From Arenibacter nanhaiticus (lineage in GTDB: Bacteria > Bacteroidota > Bacteroidia > Flavobacteriales > Flavobacteriaceae): 64,000 bases of DNA. Position numbers and translations under genes: made by a program. Shown here one piece after another: positions 52,814-62,121 of this stretch. The stretch covers positions 239,550 through 303,549 of the forward strand of contig NZ_FQYX01000001.1 of NCBI RefSeq assembly GCF_900141935.1, given 5' to 3'. How positions within the stretch are numbered: position 1 is the first letter of the stretch; the number at the start of each line of letters is the position of its first letter. The notes beneath the pieces are model-generated. The model did not search any database, had not been told where the DNA came from, and saw only the letters and a program-made list of their open reading frames with translations.

Positions 52814-54400
52814 TTACATGATTCTGGTTAGCTGATAGAATCGCTGATAACTATCGGGGATAGTGGCCGTATGCAGTAAGGAGCCTTCTTTTATATAAGG
52901 ATAAATCTCGTCATAGGTCTTTACATTATACATGCCTACCCTTTTGCTAATATGGTTACGGGTCAGTTCGTGTGGACCATTGAGTCCGGCAGCGGCGACC
53001 AGCTCCAGGAAACTGTGGATGGTAGCTTCGTGGTAATTTTTCACCCTAGGCGCTTTATCTTCTACCACAAGGCCTTTTACCAGTGATTTCTTTTGCGTGG
53101 CCACTCCAACTGGGCAATCATTGGTATTACATTTTAAGGCTTGGATACAGCCAACGGACAACATGATGGCCCTGGCACTATTACAACCGTCTGCGCCCAG
53201 GGCAATGGCCCTGGCCATATGGAAACCGCTGATGATCTTCCCGGCCACAATAACTTTTATCTCATCTCTAAGTCCAAACCCTACCAAGGTATCGTGGACA
53301 AAAATCAGTCCTTCTCTCAGCGGCATTCCCATACTGTTGGAGAATTCTACCGGTGCGGCACCGGTACCGCCTTCACCGCCGTCTACGGTAATAAAATCGG
53401 GGCGGATTCCTGTGTGGATCATAGCCTCACAAAAATCCATGAATTCCTGTTTACGGCCGATGCACAGTTTAAAGCCAATAGGTTTTCCATCGGACAGTTC
53501 CCGCAGTTTGTGAATAAAGTACATGAATTGTATTGGGTTGGAAAAAGCGGAGTGCGACGGTGGGGAATGCACCGCGATATGGGGTTTTATATGTCTGATC
53601 TTGGCAATTTCCTCGGTATTTTTAGTCGCCGGTAAAATTCCCCCATGTCCGGGCTTGGCTCCCTGGGACAATTTTATTTCTATCATTTTTACCTGTGGGC
53701 GTAGGGCATTTTCCCTAAAAGTGGTGGGGTTAAAGGTGCCGTCATCGTTTCTACAGCCAAAATACCCGGTTCCTATCTGCCATATCAAATCCCCGCCGTG
53801 CTCTAAATGGTAATCGCTAATGCCGCCCTCCCCGGTATTATGGGCAAAGTTTCCCATTTTCGCCCCTTTGTTCATCGCCAGAATGGCGTTCTTGCTCAAG
53901 GAGCCAAAACTCATCGCAGAAATATTCAGGAGACTCGAAGAATACGGTTGCTTACAATCTTTGCCGCCAATGACCAAACGCGGGAACTTACCAATTTCCT
54001 TGGGATTGTTTTTGGCGTACATAGAGTGTTCCATCCATTCGTATCCCGAATGGTAGATATCCATTTGGGTACCAAAGGGCTCGGTGTCCGTGGTGCCTTT
54101 GGCCCTGCGATATACCAAAGACCTTAAAATTCGGTTCAATGGCCTTCCTTGGGTATCGGTCTCTACAAAGTATTGCATTATTTCCGGACGGATAGACTCT
54201 AATACATACCTAAATCGGCCAATTAAAGGGAAGTTTCGCCGTATGGTATGTTTCTTCTGAAAAATATCAAAAAGCCCCATGAAGACCAAAGGCCCTGCCA
54301 ATAAGAAGCCCCATAAAATAGGGGACCAAAAGAAAGCAATACCCGTAATGACCACTAGGGTTAGTGCCGAGATTACTAGAAACTTTTCACGTACTTGCAT
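52814..54400 (-). CDS. FMN-binding glutamate-synthase-like protein (GltB2 domain)
   Basis: 528 residues: two N-terminal membrane helices (about 9-45), then the FMN-binding TIM barrel of glutamate synthase (DGGEGGTGAAPVEF). Three cysteines fit the 3Fe-4S site: Cys418, Cys424 and Cys429 (GCIQALKCNTNDCP). The amidotransferase and small-subunit domains of GOGAT are absent, so this is the stand-alone, membrane-anchored type whose reaction is not well established. It is monocistronic and divergent from the first GbsR gene. Confidence 0.88.
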   Translation of the reverse strand: MQVREKFLVISALTLVVITGIAFFWSPILWGFLLAGPLVFMGLFDIFQKKHTIRRNFPLIGRFRYVLESIRPEIMQYFVETDTQGRPLNRILRSLVYRRAKGTTDTEPFGTQMDIYHSGYEWMEHSMYAKNNPKEIGKFPRLVIGGKDCKQPYSSSLLNISAMSFGSLSKNAILAMNKGAKMGNFAHNTGEGGISDYHLEHGGDLIWQIGTGYFGCRNDDGTFNPTTFRENALRPQVKMIEIKLSQGAKPGHGGILPATKNTEEIAKIRHIKPHIAVHSPPSHSAFSNPIQFMYFIHKLRELSDGKPIGFKLCIGRKQEFMDFCEAMIHTGIRPDFITVDGGEGGTGAAPVEFSNSMGMPLREGLIFVHDTLVGFGLRDEIKVIVAGKIISGFHMARAIALGADGCNSARAIMLSVGCIQALKCNTNDCPVGVATQKKSLVKGLVVEDKAPRVKNYHEATIHSFLELVAAAGLNGPHELTRNHISKRVGMYNVKTYDEIYPYIKEGSLLHTATIPDSYQRFYQLTRIM

Positions 54401-54625
54401 ACTATCGATAGTTTGTTATATTTTTATTGTAAATAGCGTCACAATGTACCAAATAAAACAATATGCTCCCAATTTAAAAATCATAGGGGGTATAATCGAA
54501 TGGGTGAGGGACTGATAAAGGAGAGCCCTAACTTTTAGTACCATGTTGGGTGGCTTATTGGTTTTCTACAACATTTTTAAGATAAGTTCAGACATGAAAC
54601 ATCTATTTAAAACAGGGAAGTTGCG

Positions 54626-54633
54626 TATGTTTG
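54626..54633 (+). promoter_or_regulatory. -7 promoter box of the first GbsR-type gene
   Basis: TATGTTTG fits TAnnTTTG, 43 bp before the ATG. Confidence 0.4.
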
Positions 54634-54676
54634 TACTACAAATTTTTACTACTTTTTTTAAAAACGAAGTGCCATA

Positions 54677-55171
54677 ATGAATAATGTATCAGACGATAAA
54701 AAACAACTTATAGAAGAAATAGGTCTTGCCATGGAAGAGCGAATGGGAATATCGCCCTTGGCCGCCAGAATCTATGCCTTATTGATACTATCGTCCTCTT
54801 ATGGTGGGCTAACCTTCGAGGAAATAAGAGAGATTATTGGCGCTAGTAAGAGTTCTACCTCGATAAATATAAACGTGCTTTTACAGCTGAAACATATAGA
54901 GTACTACACCAAACCTGGGGATAGAAAAAGATATTTTAAGGGGTCTAAGTACTTCCAGATAAATTTTTTAAAACAGCACGAAGAATCCATAGGGAGTGAA
55001 ATTGGTCTGATTGATAAGATCATAGCCTTTAATGAAGTGCATTATCCCGAAAAGTTTAACCACGAGAAGTCACTCGGAAAGATTATTCAAAAATACTTAA
55101 AAGCACACCAAGAACTCATTAGGAATACCCTTGTGGAACTAGACGAGTATAAAGAAAACGAAGAGGTGTAA
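54677..55171 (+). CDS. GbsR/MarR-family transcriptional regulator 1
   Basis: 164 residues. A winged-helix domain (FEEIREIIGASKSSTSININVLLQL, recognition helix around 55-70, quoted here only as a region) follows ISPLAARIYALL, and a basic wing YTKPGDRKRYF precedes a helical C-terminal dimerisation part. It is clearly paralogous to the regulator at 57247. The predicted operator of this pair lies before the META gene downstream and before the second regulator, not before this gene. The ligand is unknown. Confidence 0.85.
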   Translation: MNNVSDDKKQLIEEIGLAMEERMGISPLAARIYALLILSSSYGGLTFEEIREIIGASKSSTSININVLLQLKHIEYYTKPGDRKRYFKGSKYFQINFLKQHEESIGSEIGLIDKIIAFNEVHYPEKFNHEKSLGKIIQKYLKAHQELIRNTLVELDEYKENEEV

Positions 55172-55236
55172 CAGGCATAATTTCAGTAAATTATGCGTTG
55201 GTAAAGAATATTTAAGGAAACTTTGCATTTTTTTTG

Positions 55237-55254
55237 GTTCGTAACATTGTGAAC
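55237..55254. promoter_or_regulatory. Predicted GbsR-type operator 1
   Basis: GTTCGTAACATTGTGAAC: GTTC/GAAC arms with a 10-bp spacer, between -33 and -7 of the META promoter. The same dyad, with the same preceding TTG, is at 57197-57214. Confidence 0.55.
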
Positions 55255-55261
55255 AAAACAG

Positions 55262-55269
55262 TATTTTTG
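55262..55269 (+). promoter_or_regulatory. -7 promoter box of the META-domain gene
   Basis: TATTTTTG matches TAnnTTTG, 36 bp before the ATG and 7 bp after the predicted operator. Confidence 0.55.
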
Positions 55270-55305
55270 TTTGTAGAAAAATTCTAAACTAAAGTAACAA
55301 GAGAT

Positions 55306-56112
55306 ATGAAAACACAATTCGCTACTTTTATACTGCTGGCCATTACTGCCGTGAGTTGTAATTCTGCTAAACAGCTAATCCAAGAAGAAGTATTTTCCAA
55401 GGAAGCAATCACCGATACCAAATGGGTATTGACGGTTCTTGAGGGGGCTACAGTAGGGGCCAACCAAAATGGAGAAGAACTTCACTTTGTACTGAATAGC
55501 AAAGACAATACCATAAATGGTTTTTTTGGTTGCAATATCGTAAATGGTTCTTATGTTTTGCAACCTGGAAACAGAATTCGGTTCGAAAAATTGGCCGTGA
55601 CGCGTATGGCGTGTCCAGATGCTAAAGTAAATGAATCCGAAGTGCTCAAGGTTTTGGAAATGGTAGATAACTACACTTTGAATGGTGATGCCATCATGTT
55701 GAGTGTGGGGAGAAGAGCGCCATTGGCAATTTTTACTAAAAAGACAATCCCAACCAACGAAATCACCGAAAAATATTGGAAACTAAAGACGCTAGAAGGG
55801 AAAGACGTGGTAATGGCCGAAAACCAGGAGAAAGAAATCTTTTTTAGGCTAAACGGGGCAGAAAACAGGGTTGCTGGTTTCGCAGGCTGTAATTCTTTTG
55901 GGGGGACATTTACTTTGGAAGAAGGAAACCGTATTCGCTTTTCAAATGTAATGACAACCATGATGGCATGTCCGGATGTGGATTTTAACGAGTCAGAATT
56001 TTTACAAATATTTGAATTGGCCGATAACTATACTATTCACGGAGATACCTTGATGCTGAATGTGGGAAGAAGGGCTCCTTTAGCTGTTTTTGAAGCAGTT
56101 TATATGGAATAG
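55306..56112 (+). CDS. Lipoprotein with two tandem META domains
   Basis: 268 residues with a lipoprotein signal ending AVSC (Cys18). Two META domains (PF03724) of about 110 residues follow (about 36-146 and 153-262). Each has a FGCN or AGCN motif, GNRIRF, a MACPD motif and VGRRAPLA near the end, so they arose by internal duplication. META proteins (HslJ-like) are linked to stress or antibiotic tolerance, with no defined activity. A short hairpin AGCCCTA/TAGGGCT overlaps the stop codon without a T-run. Confidence 0.9.
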   Translation: MKTQFATFILLAITAVSCNSAKQLIQEEVFSKEAITDTKWVLTVLEGATVGANQNGEELHFVLNSKDNTINGFFGCNIVNGSYVLQPGNRIRFEKLAVTRMACPDAKVNESEVLKVLEMVDNYTLNGDAIMLSVGRRAPLAIFTKKTIPTNEITEKYWKLKTLEGKDVVMAENQEKEIFFRLNGAENRVAGFAGCNSFGGTFTLEEGNRIRFSNVMTTMMACPDVDFNESEFLQIFELADNYTIHGDTLMLNVGRRAPLAVFEAVYME

Positions 56113-56231
56113 CCCTAGGCAATAGGGCTAACATAGGTATGGGCCTATCAAAAAAACGCATTAGAGGTTTTATAAATACCTAAATAAGATTCAAGAGTAG
56201 GTTTTTTACATACTACTTTAAGACCTTTTCT

Positions 56232-56650
56232 ATGAATACTTCTAAATTTTTTGACTTAAATGGGGAAACAGCCATCGTAACCTGTGGTGGCAACGGAATC
56301 GGAAAGGCAAGTTGTAAAATACTGGCCGCTTACGGAGCCCAAGTGGTGGTTTCCGATTTCAATATGGAAGCAGCACAACAGGCCGCTCAAGAAATTGTGG
56401 CAGAAGACGGAAAAGCAATTGCCATAGATTGCGACGCTCCCAAAGATGAGGCGCCGGCAAACCTGGTAGATAAAACCATCGCGGCTTAAGGGCAAATAAA
56501 CATATTGGTCAATAATATTGGCGGGGGTGGTGCCGGGAGGGAAAACCCGAGTCATATAGAAATGTCGTAGTTTAAAAAAGTTTTTGAAATGAATGTCTTT
56601 AGTTTGTGGCGATTATGTCAGTTGGTAGCACTGTGAATGGCGGTGGAGAA
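56232..56650 (+). pseudogene. Short-chain dehydrogenase/reductase (SDR) pseudogene
   Basis: The frame starts like a classical SDR: NGETAIVTCGGNGIGKASCK (Rossmann TGxxxGxG region, with the usual Thr-Gly changed to Thr-Cys-Gly) and continues past stops with INILVNNIGGGG and FEMNVFSLWRLCQL. There are in-frame stops after the 85th codon (56487-56489), again at 56568-56570 and about 56633, without a frameshift. The catalytic Ser-Tyr-Lys half is missing. The 85-residue remnant cannot be an active enzyme. Confidence 0.8.
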
Positions 56651-56689
56651 CAGGCCCTGGATTAAAGATTCTAGTGATACATATTTTAA

Positions 56690-56718
56690 AAAGCAGTTGC
56701 CGACGGCAACTGCTTTTT
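56690..56718 (+). terminator. Intrinsic terminator behind the SDR pseudogene
   Basis: 11-bp perfect stem AAGCAGTTGCC/GGCAACTGCTT with loop GAC, followed by a T-run. Confidence 0.85.
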
Positions 56719-56789
56719 TTGTTGTGTGCCGTGGACCTGTTTAATTAACTATCATAATTTTAAAACTGTAATTGTTCTTTAATTAGCAT

Positions 56790-56851
56790 AAGTCATATCG
56801 CCCGGTAGTCCCGCACTTTGGCGTGGGAGGTGCTATTCACCGATCACTGCT
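56790..56851 (+). repeat. Spacer repeat family B, copy 2
   Basis: AAGTCATAT, hairpin TCCCGC/GTGGGA, then GGTGCTATTCACCG; aligned with 52731-52795. It ends about 40 bp before family A copy 5. Confidence 0.6.
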
Positions 56852-56892
56852 TTCACTGTTCACCGATTCATGCCCACTGCCCCCTGATTTCA

Positions 56893-56984
56893 GCGTTAGG
56901 GATTGCAGCGGCATCCTTTTTTAGAGGTCCAAAAGGCCTTTAAAAAAGATACAGCAAAAAGCCCGACCCGATAGGGGAACGCCC
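56893..56984 (+). repeat. Dispersed structured repeat family A, copy 5 (long-hairpin type)
   Basis: 92 nt beginning GCGTTAGGGATTGCAGCGG and ending GATAGGGGAACGCCC; central TTTTTT/AAAAAA hairpin. Confidence 0.85.
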
Positions 56985-57196
56985 AACACCCCAATGTCAT
57001 ATTATATAATAGCCAACTTATTATTGCGGCAAAAACCGTCTGGCTTTCGAAAGAGTACTCCGTATAATTCCTACTTATTTCGATGTAGCACTATAGCGTT
57101 CTCCTTATTTAAACCTGTCTTAAACCCCATATTATCTACCTATTTGCCTTATTTAAAAGTGCATAATTTCTTTTAACAAATATTTAAATATTATTG

Positions 57197-57214
57197 GTTC
57201 GTATCGTTCCGAAC
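57197..57214. promoter_or_regulatory. Predicted GbsR-type operator 2
   Basis: GTTCGTATCGTTCCGAAC, the same GTTC-N10-GAAC dyad as before the META gene, immediately upstream of the -7 box of the second regulator. This suggests autoregulation or cross-regulation. Confidence 0.55.
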
Positions 57215-57220
57215 TAACCG

Positions 57221-57228
57221 TATATTTG
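57221..57228 (+). promoter_or_regulatory. -7 promoter box of the second GbsR-type gene
   Basis: TATATTTG matches TAnnTTTG, 18 bp before the ATG. Confidence 0.6.
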
Positions 57229-57246
57229 CATCCAAATTAAAAAGTA

Positions 57247-57732
57247 ATGCAGGACAAATACGAGGAAAAAAGAATACTGATCGAGGAAATGGGGGTGGCC
57301 CTAGAGGAGCGGGCAGATCTGACACCTCTGGCTGCAAGAATCTACGCTGCGCTGATTCTGTCCTGTTATGAAGGGTTGTTGTTTGAAGAGATTATAGCGA
57401 TTACCCAAGCTAGTAAAAGCTCTGTGTCTAATAACCTAAACATATTAGTGCAACTTCACTATGTGGAGTACTATACCAGGCCGGGCGATCGGAAACGTCA
57501 TTTTAGAACAACGAAATATTATGTAAGAAATGCCATGGAGCAGTATGAGAAACTGATAGAAAGGGAATTGGATATGGTTAAAAAGATCAATGCCTATAAT
57601 AAGGAATACAATCCCCAAAAGTTTAAAAATGAAAATTCGGTTGGAATCTTATTTCAAGAATATTTGACCGAACAGCGAGAAAAGATTAAGACCACTATAG
57701 AAGGAGTCAAAAATTTTCAAAAGCAATCTTAA
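57247..57732 (+). CDS. GbsR/MarR-family transcriptional regulator 2
   Basis: 161 residues, a paralogue of the regulator at 54677: LTPLAARIYAALILS, ITQASKSSVSNNLNILVQL (recognition helix region) and YTRPGDRKRHF are matched closely. It lies 97 bp upstream of the MFP-RND-OMF operon in the same direction and is the likely local regulator of that pump. The predicted operator in its own promoter indicates autoregulation. Confidence 0.87.
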   Translation: MQDKYEEKRILIEEMGVALEERADLTPLAARIYAALILSCYEGLLFEEIIAITQASKSSVSNNLNILVQLHYVEYYTRPGDRKRHFRTTKYYVRNAMEQYEKLIERELDMVKKINAYNKEYNPQKFKNENSVGILFQEYLTEQREKIKTTIEGVKNFQKQS

Positions 57733-57829
57733 GTACCCCATTATTATGAAAGGAGCATAAATTGTTCACAACTCCGAAAAATGAAATGCGGATTTCATAA
57801 GACCTTTAAAAACCATTAAATATCTACAA

Positions 57830-58957
57830 ATGAAAAGAATCATTAATTATTCATCTTTATTATTAGCGGCTTTCTTTATCCTTTCCTGTGGGGACGATAA
57901 GAATGCGCAAAACTCATCAGCTGCTAGGCCAGCCTTGCCATTCCCGGTGATTTCTGTGCCTACCCAAACGGTAACATCGTTTACCACCTACCCAACGAAT
58001 ATAGAAGGTATTGTAAATAGTGAGGTCCGTGCAAAAATAACAGGTTATATCACCGAAGTATTGGTAGATGAGGGAGAAAAGGTACGCAAAGGACAGCCTC
58101 TTTTTAAACTAGAGACCCAATCTATGAGTCAAGATGCAGCGGCCGCAAAAGCGAATGTGAATGCTGCCCAGGTAGAAGTAGACAAGCTAAAGCCATTGGT
58201 TGCAAAAAACATTATCAGTCAGGTGCAATTAGAAACGGCCAAGGCAAAACTACAACAGGCGAGGAGTAGTTATAACAGTATTGCCGCCAATATAGGCTAT
58301 GGTACTATTGTAAGTCCGGTAGATGGTTATGTGGGTACAATACGCATGCGTACCGGAGCATTGGTGAGTCCGACGAACCAAAATCCGCTTACCGTGGTAT
58401 CCAATACCAGTAAGGTATACGCCTTTTTTTCCATGAATGAAAAAGAATATCTGAACTTTATACAAAATGCATCGGGAACTAGCAAAGAAGAAAAAATCGC
58501 CAATTTTCCGGAGGTAAGCTTGGTTTTGGCCAATGGGAAGGAATACGACCAAAAGGGGATCATAGAAACCATTAACTCTCAGATAAACCCCAATACGGGA
58601 ACGATTACCTTCAGGGCCCTTTTTGACAATTCTAATGGAATGTTGAACAATGGAAATAGTGGCACTATAAAAGTTCCTTCGGTATACGAAAATGCCATCG
58701 TGGTGCCCCAGGAGGCTACTTTTGAACAACAAGGAACGAGATTCTTATATACTGTTTTGGAAGACAACACCGTATCGGCACAGCCTATTACCATAAAGGC
58801 AAGTGTAGACAACCTATTTGTGTTAGAATCAGGGTTGCCAAAAGGGGCTACTATTGTTTCTAAAGGCGTAGGAAAGCTTAGAAATGGAAGTGCTATCACC
58901 CCTCAAAAGATAGACTTTGCAGGAACGACCCAGCTTATAAAAACGGAGTTTCAATAA
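57830..58957 (+). CDS. RND efflux periplasmic adaptor lipoprotein (second system)
   Basis: 375 residues. Lipoprotein signal ending ILSC (Cys20), then the first lipoyl half (ITEVLVDEGEKVRKGQPLFKL), a coiled-coil hairpin (about 100-150), the second lipoyl half (VSPVDGYVGTIRMRTGALV) and the barrel domains. It is an AcrA/MexA-type adaptor for the downstream HAE1 pump, 20 bp before it. Confidence 0.93.
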   Translation: MKRIINYSSLLLAAFFILSCGDDKNAQNSSAARPALPFPVISVPTQTVTSFTTYPTNIEGIVNSEVRAKITGYITEVLVDEGEKVRKGQPLFKLETQSMSQDAAAAKANVNAAQVEVDKLKPLVAKNIISQVQLETAKAKLQQARSSYNSIAANIGYGTIVSPVDGYVGTIRMRTGALVSPTNQNPLTVVSNTSKVYAFFSMNEKEYLNFIQNASGTSKEEKIANFPEVSLVLANGKEYDQKGIIETINSQINPNTGTITFRALFDNSNGMLNNGNSGTIKVPSVYENAIVVPQEATFEQQGTRFLYTVLEDNTVSAQPITIKASVDNLFVLESGLPKGATIVSKGVGKLRNGSAITPQKIDFAGTTQLIKTEFQ

Positions 58958-58977
58958 TCAACAAATAGTAAGAAACG

Positions 58978-61900
58978 ATGCTTAAGACTTTTATCACGCG
59001 TCCCGTATTATCTACGGTGATCTCAATTATAATTGTGATTTTGGGAGTATTGGGATTACGATCCCTTTCGGTAACCCAATATCCGGATATTGCCCCACCT
59101 ACCATTCAGGTAACGGCCAGTTATCCTGGCGCCTCCGCGGCGACCATTTTGGAAAGTGTTATTATTCCAATCGAAGAACAAATTAATGGGGTAGAGGGAA
59201 TGACCTATCTTACCTCTACAGCTACCAATAACGGAACTGCTGCCATCACCGTATATTTTAATCAGGATGTCGATCCGGATATTGCTGCGGTAAACGTACA
59301 AAACCGTGTTGCCCGTGCCAATCCCTTATTGCCACAGGCAGTAAGGCAAACGGGGGTACTTACCCAAAAGCAACAGACCAGCGCCTTAATGTTCCTTAGT
59401 TTTTTCAGTACTTCGGAAGATTATAACGATGTTTTCTTGCAGAATTATCTAAAAATTAATGTCGTTCCTGCCTTTCAACGAGTAGAAGGGGTTGGTGATG
59501 TAAATGTATTTGGAAGCAAGGACTACGCCATGCGTGTTTGGTTGCAGCCCAACAAAATGGCTGCCTATGGTTTGTCGCCTTCCGATGTTACCGCTGCCAT
59601 AAACGAACAGAGCCAGGAAGCTGCCGCAGGTACATTCGGTGAAAACGATGGCGAGGCTTTCTCCTATGTAATTACGTACGACGGTCGTTACCGTACCGAA
59701 GAGCAATATGGCAATATTGTCGTAAAAGCCTTGGGCGATGGGGAATATTTGCGCCTAAAAGATGTTGCAAAAATTGAATTGGATGCACAGTCCTACGCTA
59801 CTAGTGCCAATACCGATGGGCACCCTAGTGTGGCCCTGGCCATTTACCAGACCCCTGGTTCCGATGCACAAAAGATTATCGAAAATGTCAAGGCCGAATT
59901 GGAAGTTCTAAAAAAGGATTTTCCAGAGGGGGTAGACGTAGTAATTCCTTATGATACCAACGAATTCTTAAATGCCTCTGTAGAAAAAGTTACCCATACC
60001 TTAATAGAGGCCTTTATATTGGTCTTTATAGTAGTGTTTGTTTTCTTGCAAGACTTTAGGTCTACCTTAATTCCGGCCATTGCGGTTCCGGTATCTATTA
60101 TAGGAACCTTCTTTTTCCTAAACCTATTTGGGTATTCTATAAACCTATTGACGCTTTTCGCCCTGTTATTGGCCATTGGTATTGTAGTCGATGATGCTAT
60201 TGTAGTTGTTGAGGCGGTACATGCCAAGATAGACGAAGGAGCCAAGGATATAGAAAAGGCTACCATTGGGGCCATGAGCGAAATTTCCGGAGCTATTGTT
60301 TCTATTACATTGGTGATGGCTGCCGTATTTGTACCCGTTACTTTTATTACCGGTCCTACCGGAGTTTTTTATGAGCAATTTGGGGTCACCCTTATCGTGG
60401 CCATCCTTATATCGGCCGTGAACGCGCTTACCTTGAGTCCGGCCTTATGTGCGCTTTTGCTAAAACCGCATAGTGAGGAAGAAAAGAAAAAAACCTATCT
60501 ACAACGATTCTATACAGCCTTTAACGCTGGTTTCGATGCAACGATAAGACGCTATGGGCAGTCATTGGGCTTCTTGTACAAGAACAAATGGGTCACCGGA
60601 CTAATTCTTATAGGCTCTGTAGTTGGAATTGTTTGGGTAGCGAACACCACTCCATCCGGATTTGTACCCGATGAGGATAGAGGGTTGGTATTTATCAACG
60701 TAGAATTGCCTCCAGGGGCATCTGTAGATAGGACTGCCGAGGTAAACCGTGAAATTTATAGCAAAGTTAAGGACTTGCCCGGGGTTAATGGGGTTACGCT
60801 TATTAACGGAATAAGTTTAATTAACGGTGCAGGGAACAACTACGGTCTAGGCTTTATTAAATTAGACAATTGGAACGATCGAAAGACCGACGATCTATCG
60901 GTGCAGGCCATTACCGCGAAACTATTCGGTATTGCCGCTACCATTCCCGATGCTAATATTATATTTTTCTCGCCTCCGAGTATTCCAGGATTTGGAAACG
61001 CTGCCGGGATAGAAGTGAACCTCTTAGATAAAACCGGTGGCAACTTTAGCGATTTGGACCGTGCCAACCAAGAGTTTATTGGGAAACTGATGCAGCGCCC
61101 AGAATTTAAGTATGCACAATCTTCCTTTAGTACCAAGTATCCGCAGTATAAGTTAGATATCAACGTGCCATTGGCAAAGGATTATGGTGTCAATATCAAT
61201 AGTATATTTAATACGTTGCAAGGGTATATCGGTGGTATTTATGCGGCAGATTTCTCAAGATTCGGGAAACAATACCGTGTGTACATACAATCGTTACCAG
61301 AAAGCAGGTCCGAGTCTAAAGACCTAAACAGTTTATTTGTGAAGACCAAAAGTGGAGAAATGGCCCCTATTACGCAGTTTGTAAGTGTAGAAAGGGTATT
61401 TGGACCGCAATCGGTAACCCGTTTCAACCTATTTAATTCTACGAAGGTTTCTGCGGCCGTAAATCCTGGTTTCAGTACCGGTGATGCTATTGCTGCCGTA
61501 GAAGAAGTTTCTCAAGAGCTCCCTGCTAATTTTAGTACCTCGTATTCGGGACTTACCAGAGAAGAGATTAAGGCTGGTGACCAAACAACCCTAATCCTTA
61601 TTTTGGTAGTTGTATTTGTGTACTTCTTGTTAAGTGCCCAGTACGAAAGTTACTTGCTGCCGTTAACAGTATTGTTTTCATTGCCATTGGGTATTTTTGG
61701 AGCCTTTATAACGACCAAATTGGCCGGCTTGGAAAACAACATTTATTTCCAGATCGCCCTGATCATGCTGATCGGACTCTTGGCAAAGAATGCCATTCTG
61801 ATCGTAGAGTTTGCTATTCAGCGAAGGAAAAACGGAGAAAGTATTTTTGATTCCGCAGTAGATGGAGCAAAGGCTAGGTTACGACCAATTTTGATGACTT

Positions 61901-62121
61901 CCTTTGCCTTTATATTTGGCTTGTTGCCACTGGTATTTGCAACCGGAGTAGGTGCCGAAGGGAACCGAGCAATTGGTACAGGTGCTGCAGGTGGACTACT
62001 AATAGGTACCATTTTAGGGGTTTTCGTAATTCCAATCTTGTTTATACTATTCCAATGGTTACAGGAAAAGGTGAGTAGAAAACCAAAAAACCAAGAAGTA
62101 GAAATTACTGAAGAAGCCTAA
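58978..62121 (+). CDS. HAE1-type RND multidrug efflux permease (AcrB-like)
   Basis: 1047 residues, the usual AcrB length, beginning ITRPVLSTVISIIIVI. The proton relay is complete: Asp405-Asp406 in TM4 (GIVVDDAIVVVEAV) and the Lys in TM10 (LLAKNAILIVEFA). It forms a tripartite pump with the adaptor upstream and the OMF downstream, exporting hydrophobic or amphiphilic compounds; the substrate range is unknown. The spacer to the OMF is a family D repeat. Confidence 0.96.
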   Translation: MLKTFITRPVLSTVISIIIVILGVLGLRSLSVTQYPDIAPPTIQVTASYPGASAATILESVIIPIEEQINGVEGMTYLTSTATNNGTAAITVYFNQDVDPDIAAVNVQNRVARANPLLPQAVRQTGVLTQKQQTSALMFLSFFSTSEDYNDVFLQNYLKINVVPAFQRVEGVGDVNVFGSKDYAMRVWLQPNKMAAYGLSPSDVTAAINEQSQEAAAGTFGENDGEAFSYVITYDGRYRTEEQYGNIVVKALGDGEYLRLKDVAKIELDAQSYATSANTDGHPSVALAIYQTPGSDAQKIIENVKAELEVLKKDFPEGVDVVIPYDTNEFLNASVEKVTHTLIEAFILVFIVVFVFLQDFRSTLIPAIAVPVSIIGTFFFLNLFGYSINLLTLFALLLAIGIVVDDAIVVVEAVHAKIDEGAKDIEKATIGAMSEISGAIVSITLVMAAVFVPVTFITGPTGVFYEQFGVTLIVAILISAVNALTLSPALCALLLKPHSEEEKKKTYLQRFYTAFNAGFDATIRRYGQSLGFLYKNKWVTGLILIGSVVGIVWVANTTPSGFVPDEDRGLVFINVELPPGASVDRTAEVNREIYSKVKDLPGVNGVTLINGISLINGAGNNYGLGFIKLDNWNDRKTDDLSVQAITAKLFGIAATIPDANIIFFSPPSIPGFGNAAGIEVNLLDKTGGNFSDLDRANQEFIGKLMQRPEFKYAQSSFSTKYPQYKLDINVPLAKDYGVNINSIFNTLQGYIGGIYAADFSRFGKQYRVYIQSLPESRSESKDLNSLFVKTKSGEMAPITQFVSVERVFGPQSVTRFNLFNSTKVSAAVNPGFSTGDAIAAVEEVSQELPANFSTSYSGLTREEIKAGDQTTLILILVVVFVYFLLSAQYESYLLPLTVLFSLPLGIFGAFITTKLAGLENNIYFQIALIMLIGLLAKNAILIVEFAIQRRKNGESIFDSAVDGAKARLRPILMTSFAFIFGLLPLVFATGVGAEGNRAIGTGAAGGLLIGTILGVFVIPILFILFQWLQEKVSRKPKNQEVEITEEA

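Larger units (their letters stand above)
56651..57246. other. Spacer between the SDR pseudogene and the second GbsR gene
   Basis: About 600 bp: a strong terminator (56690-56718), family B copy 2, family A copy 5 and, at the right end, the promoter and operator of the second regulator. There is no credible gene. Confidence 0.6.
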
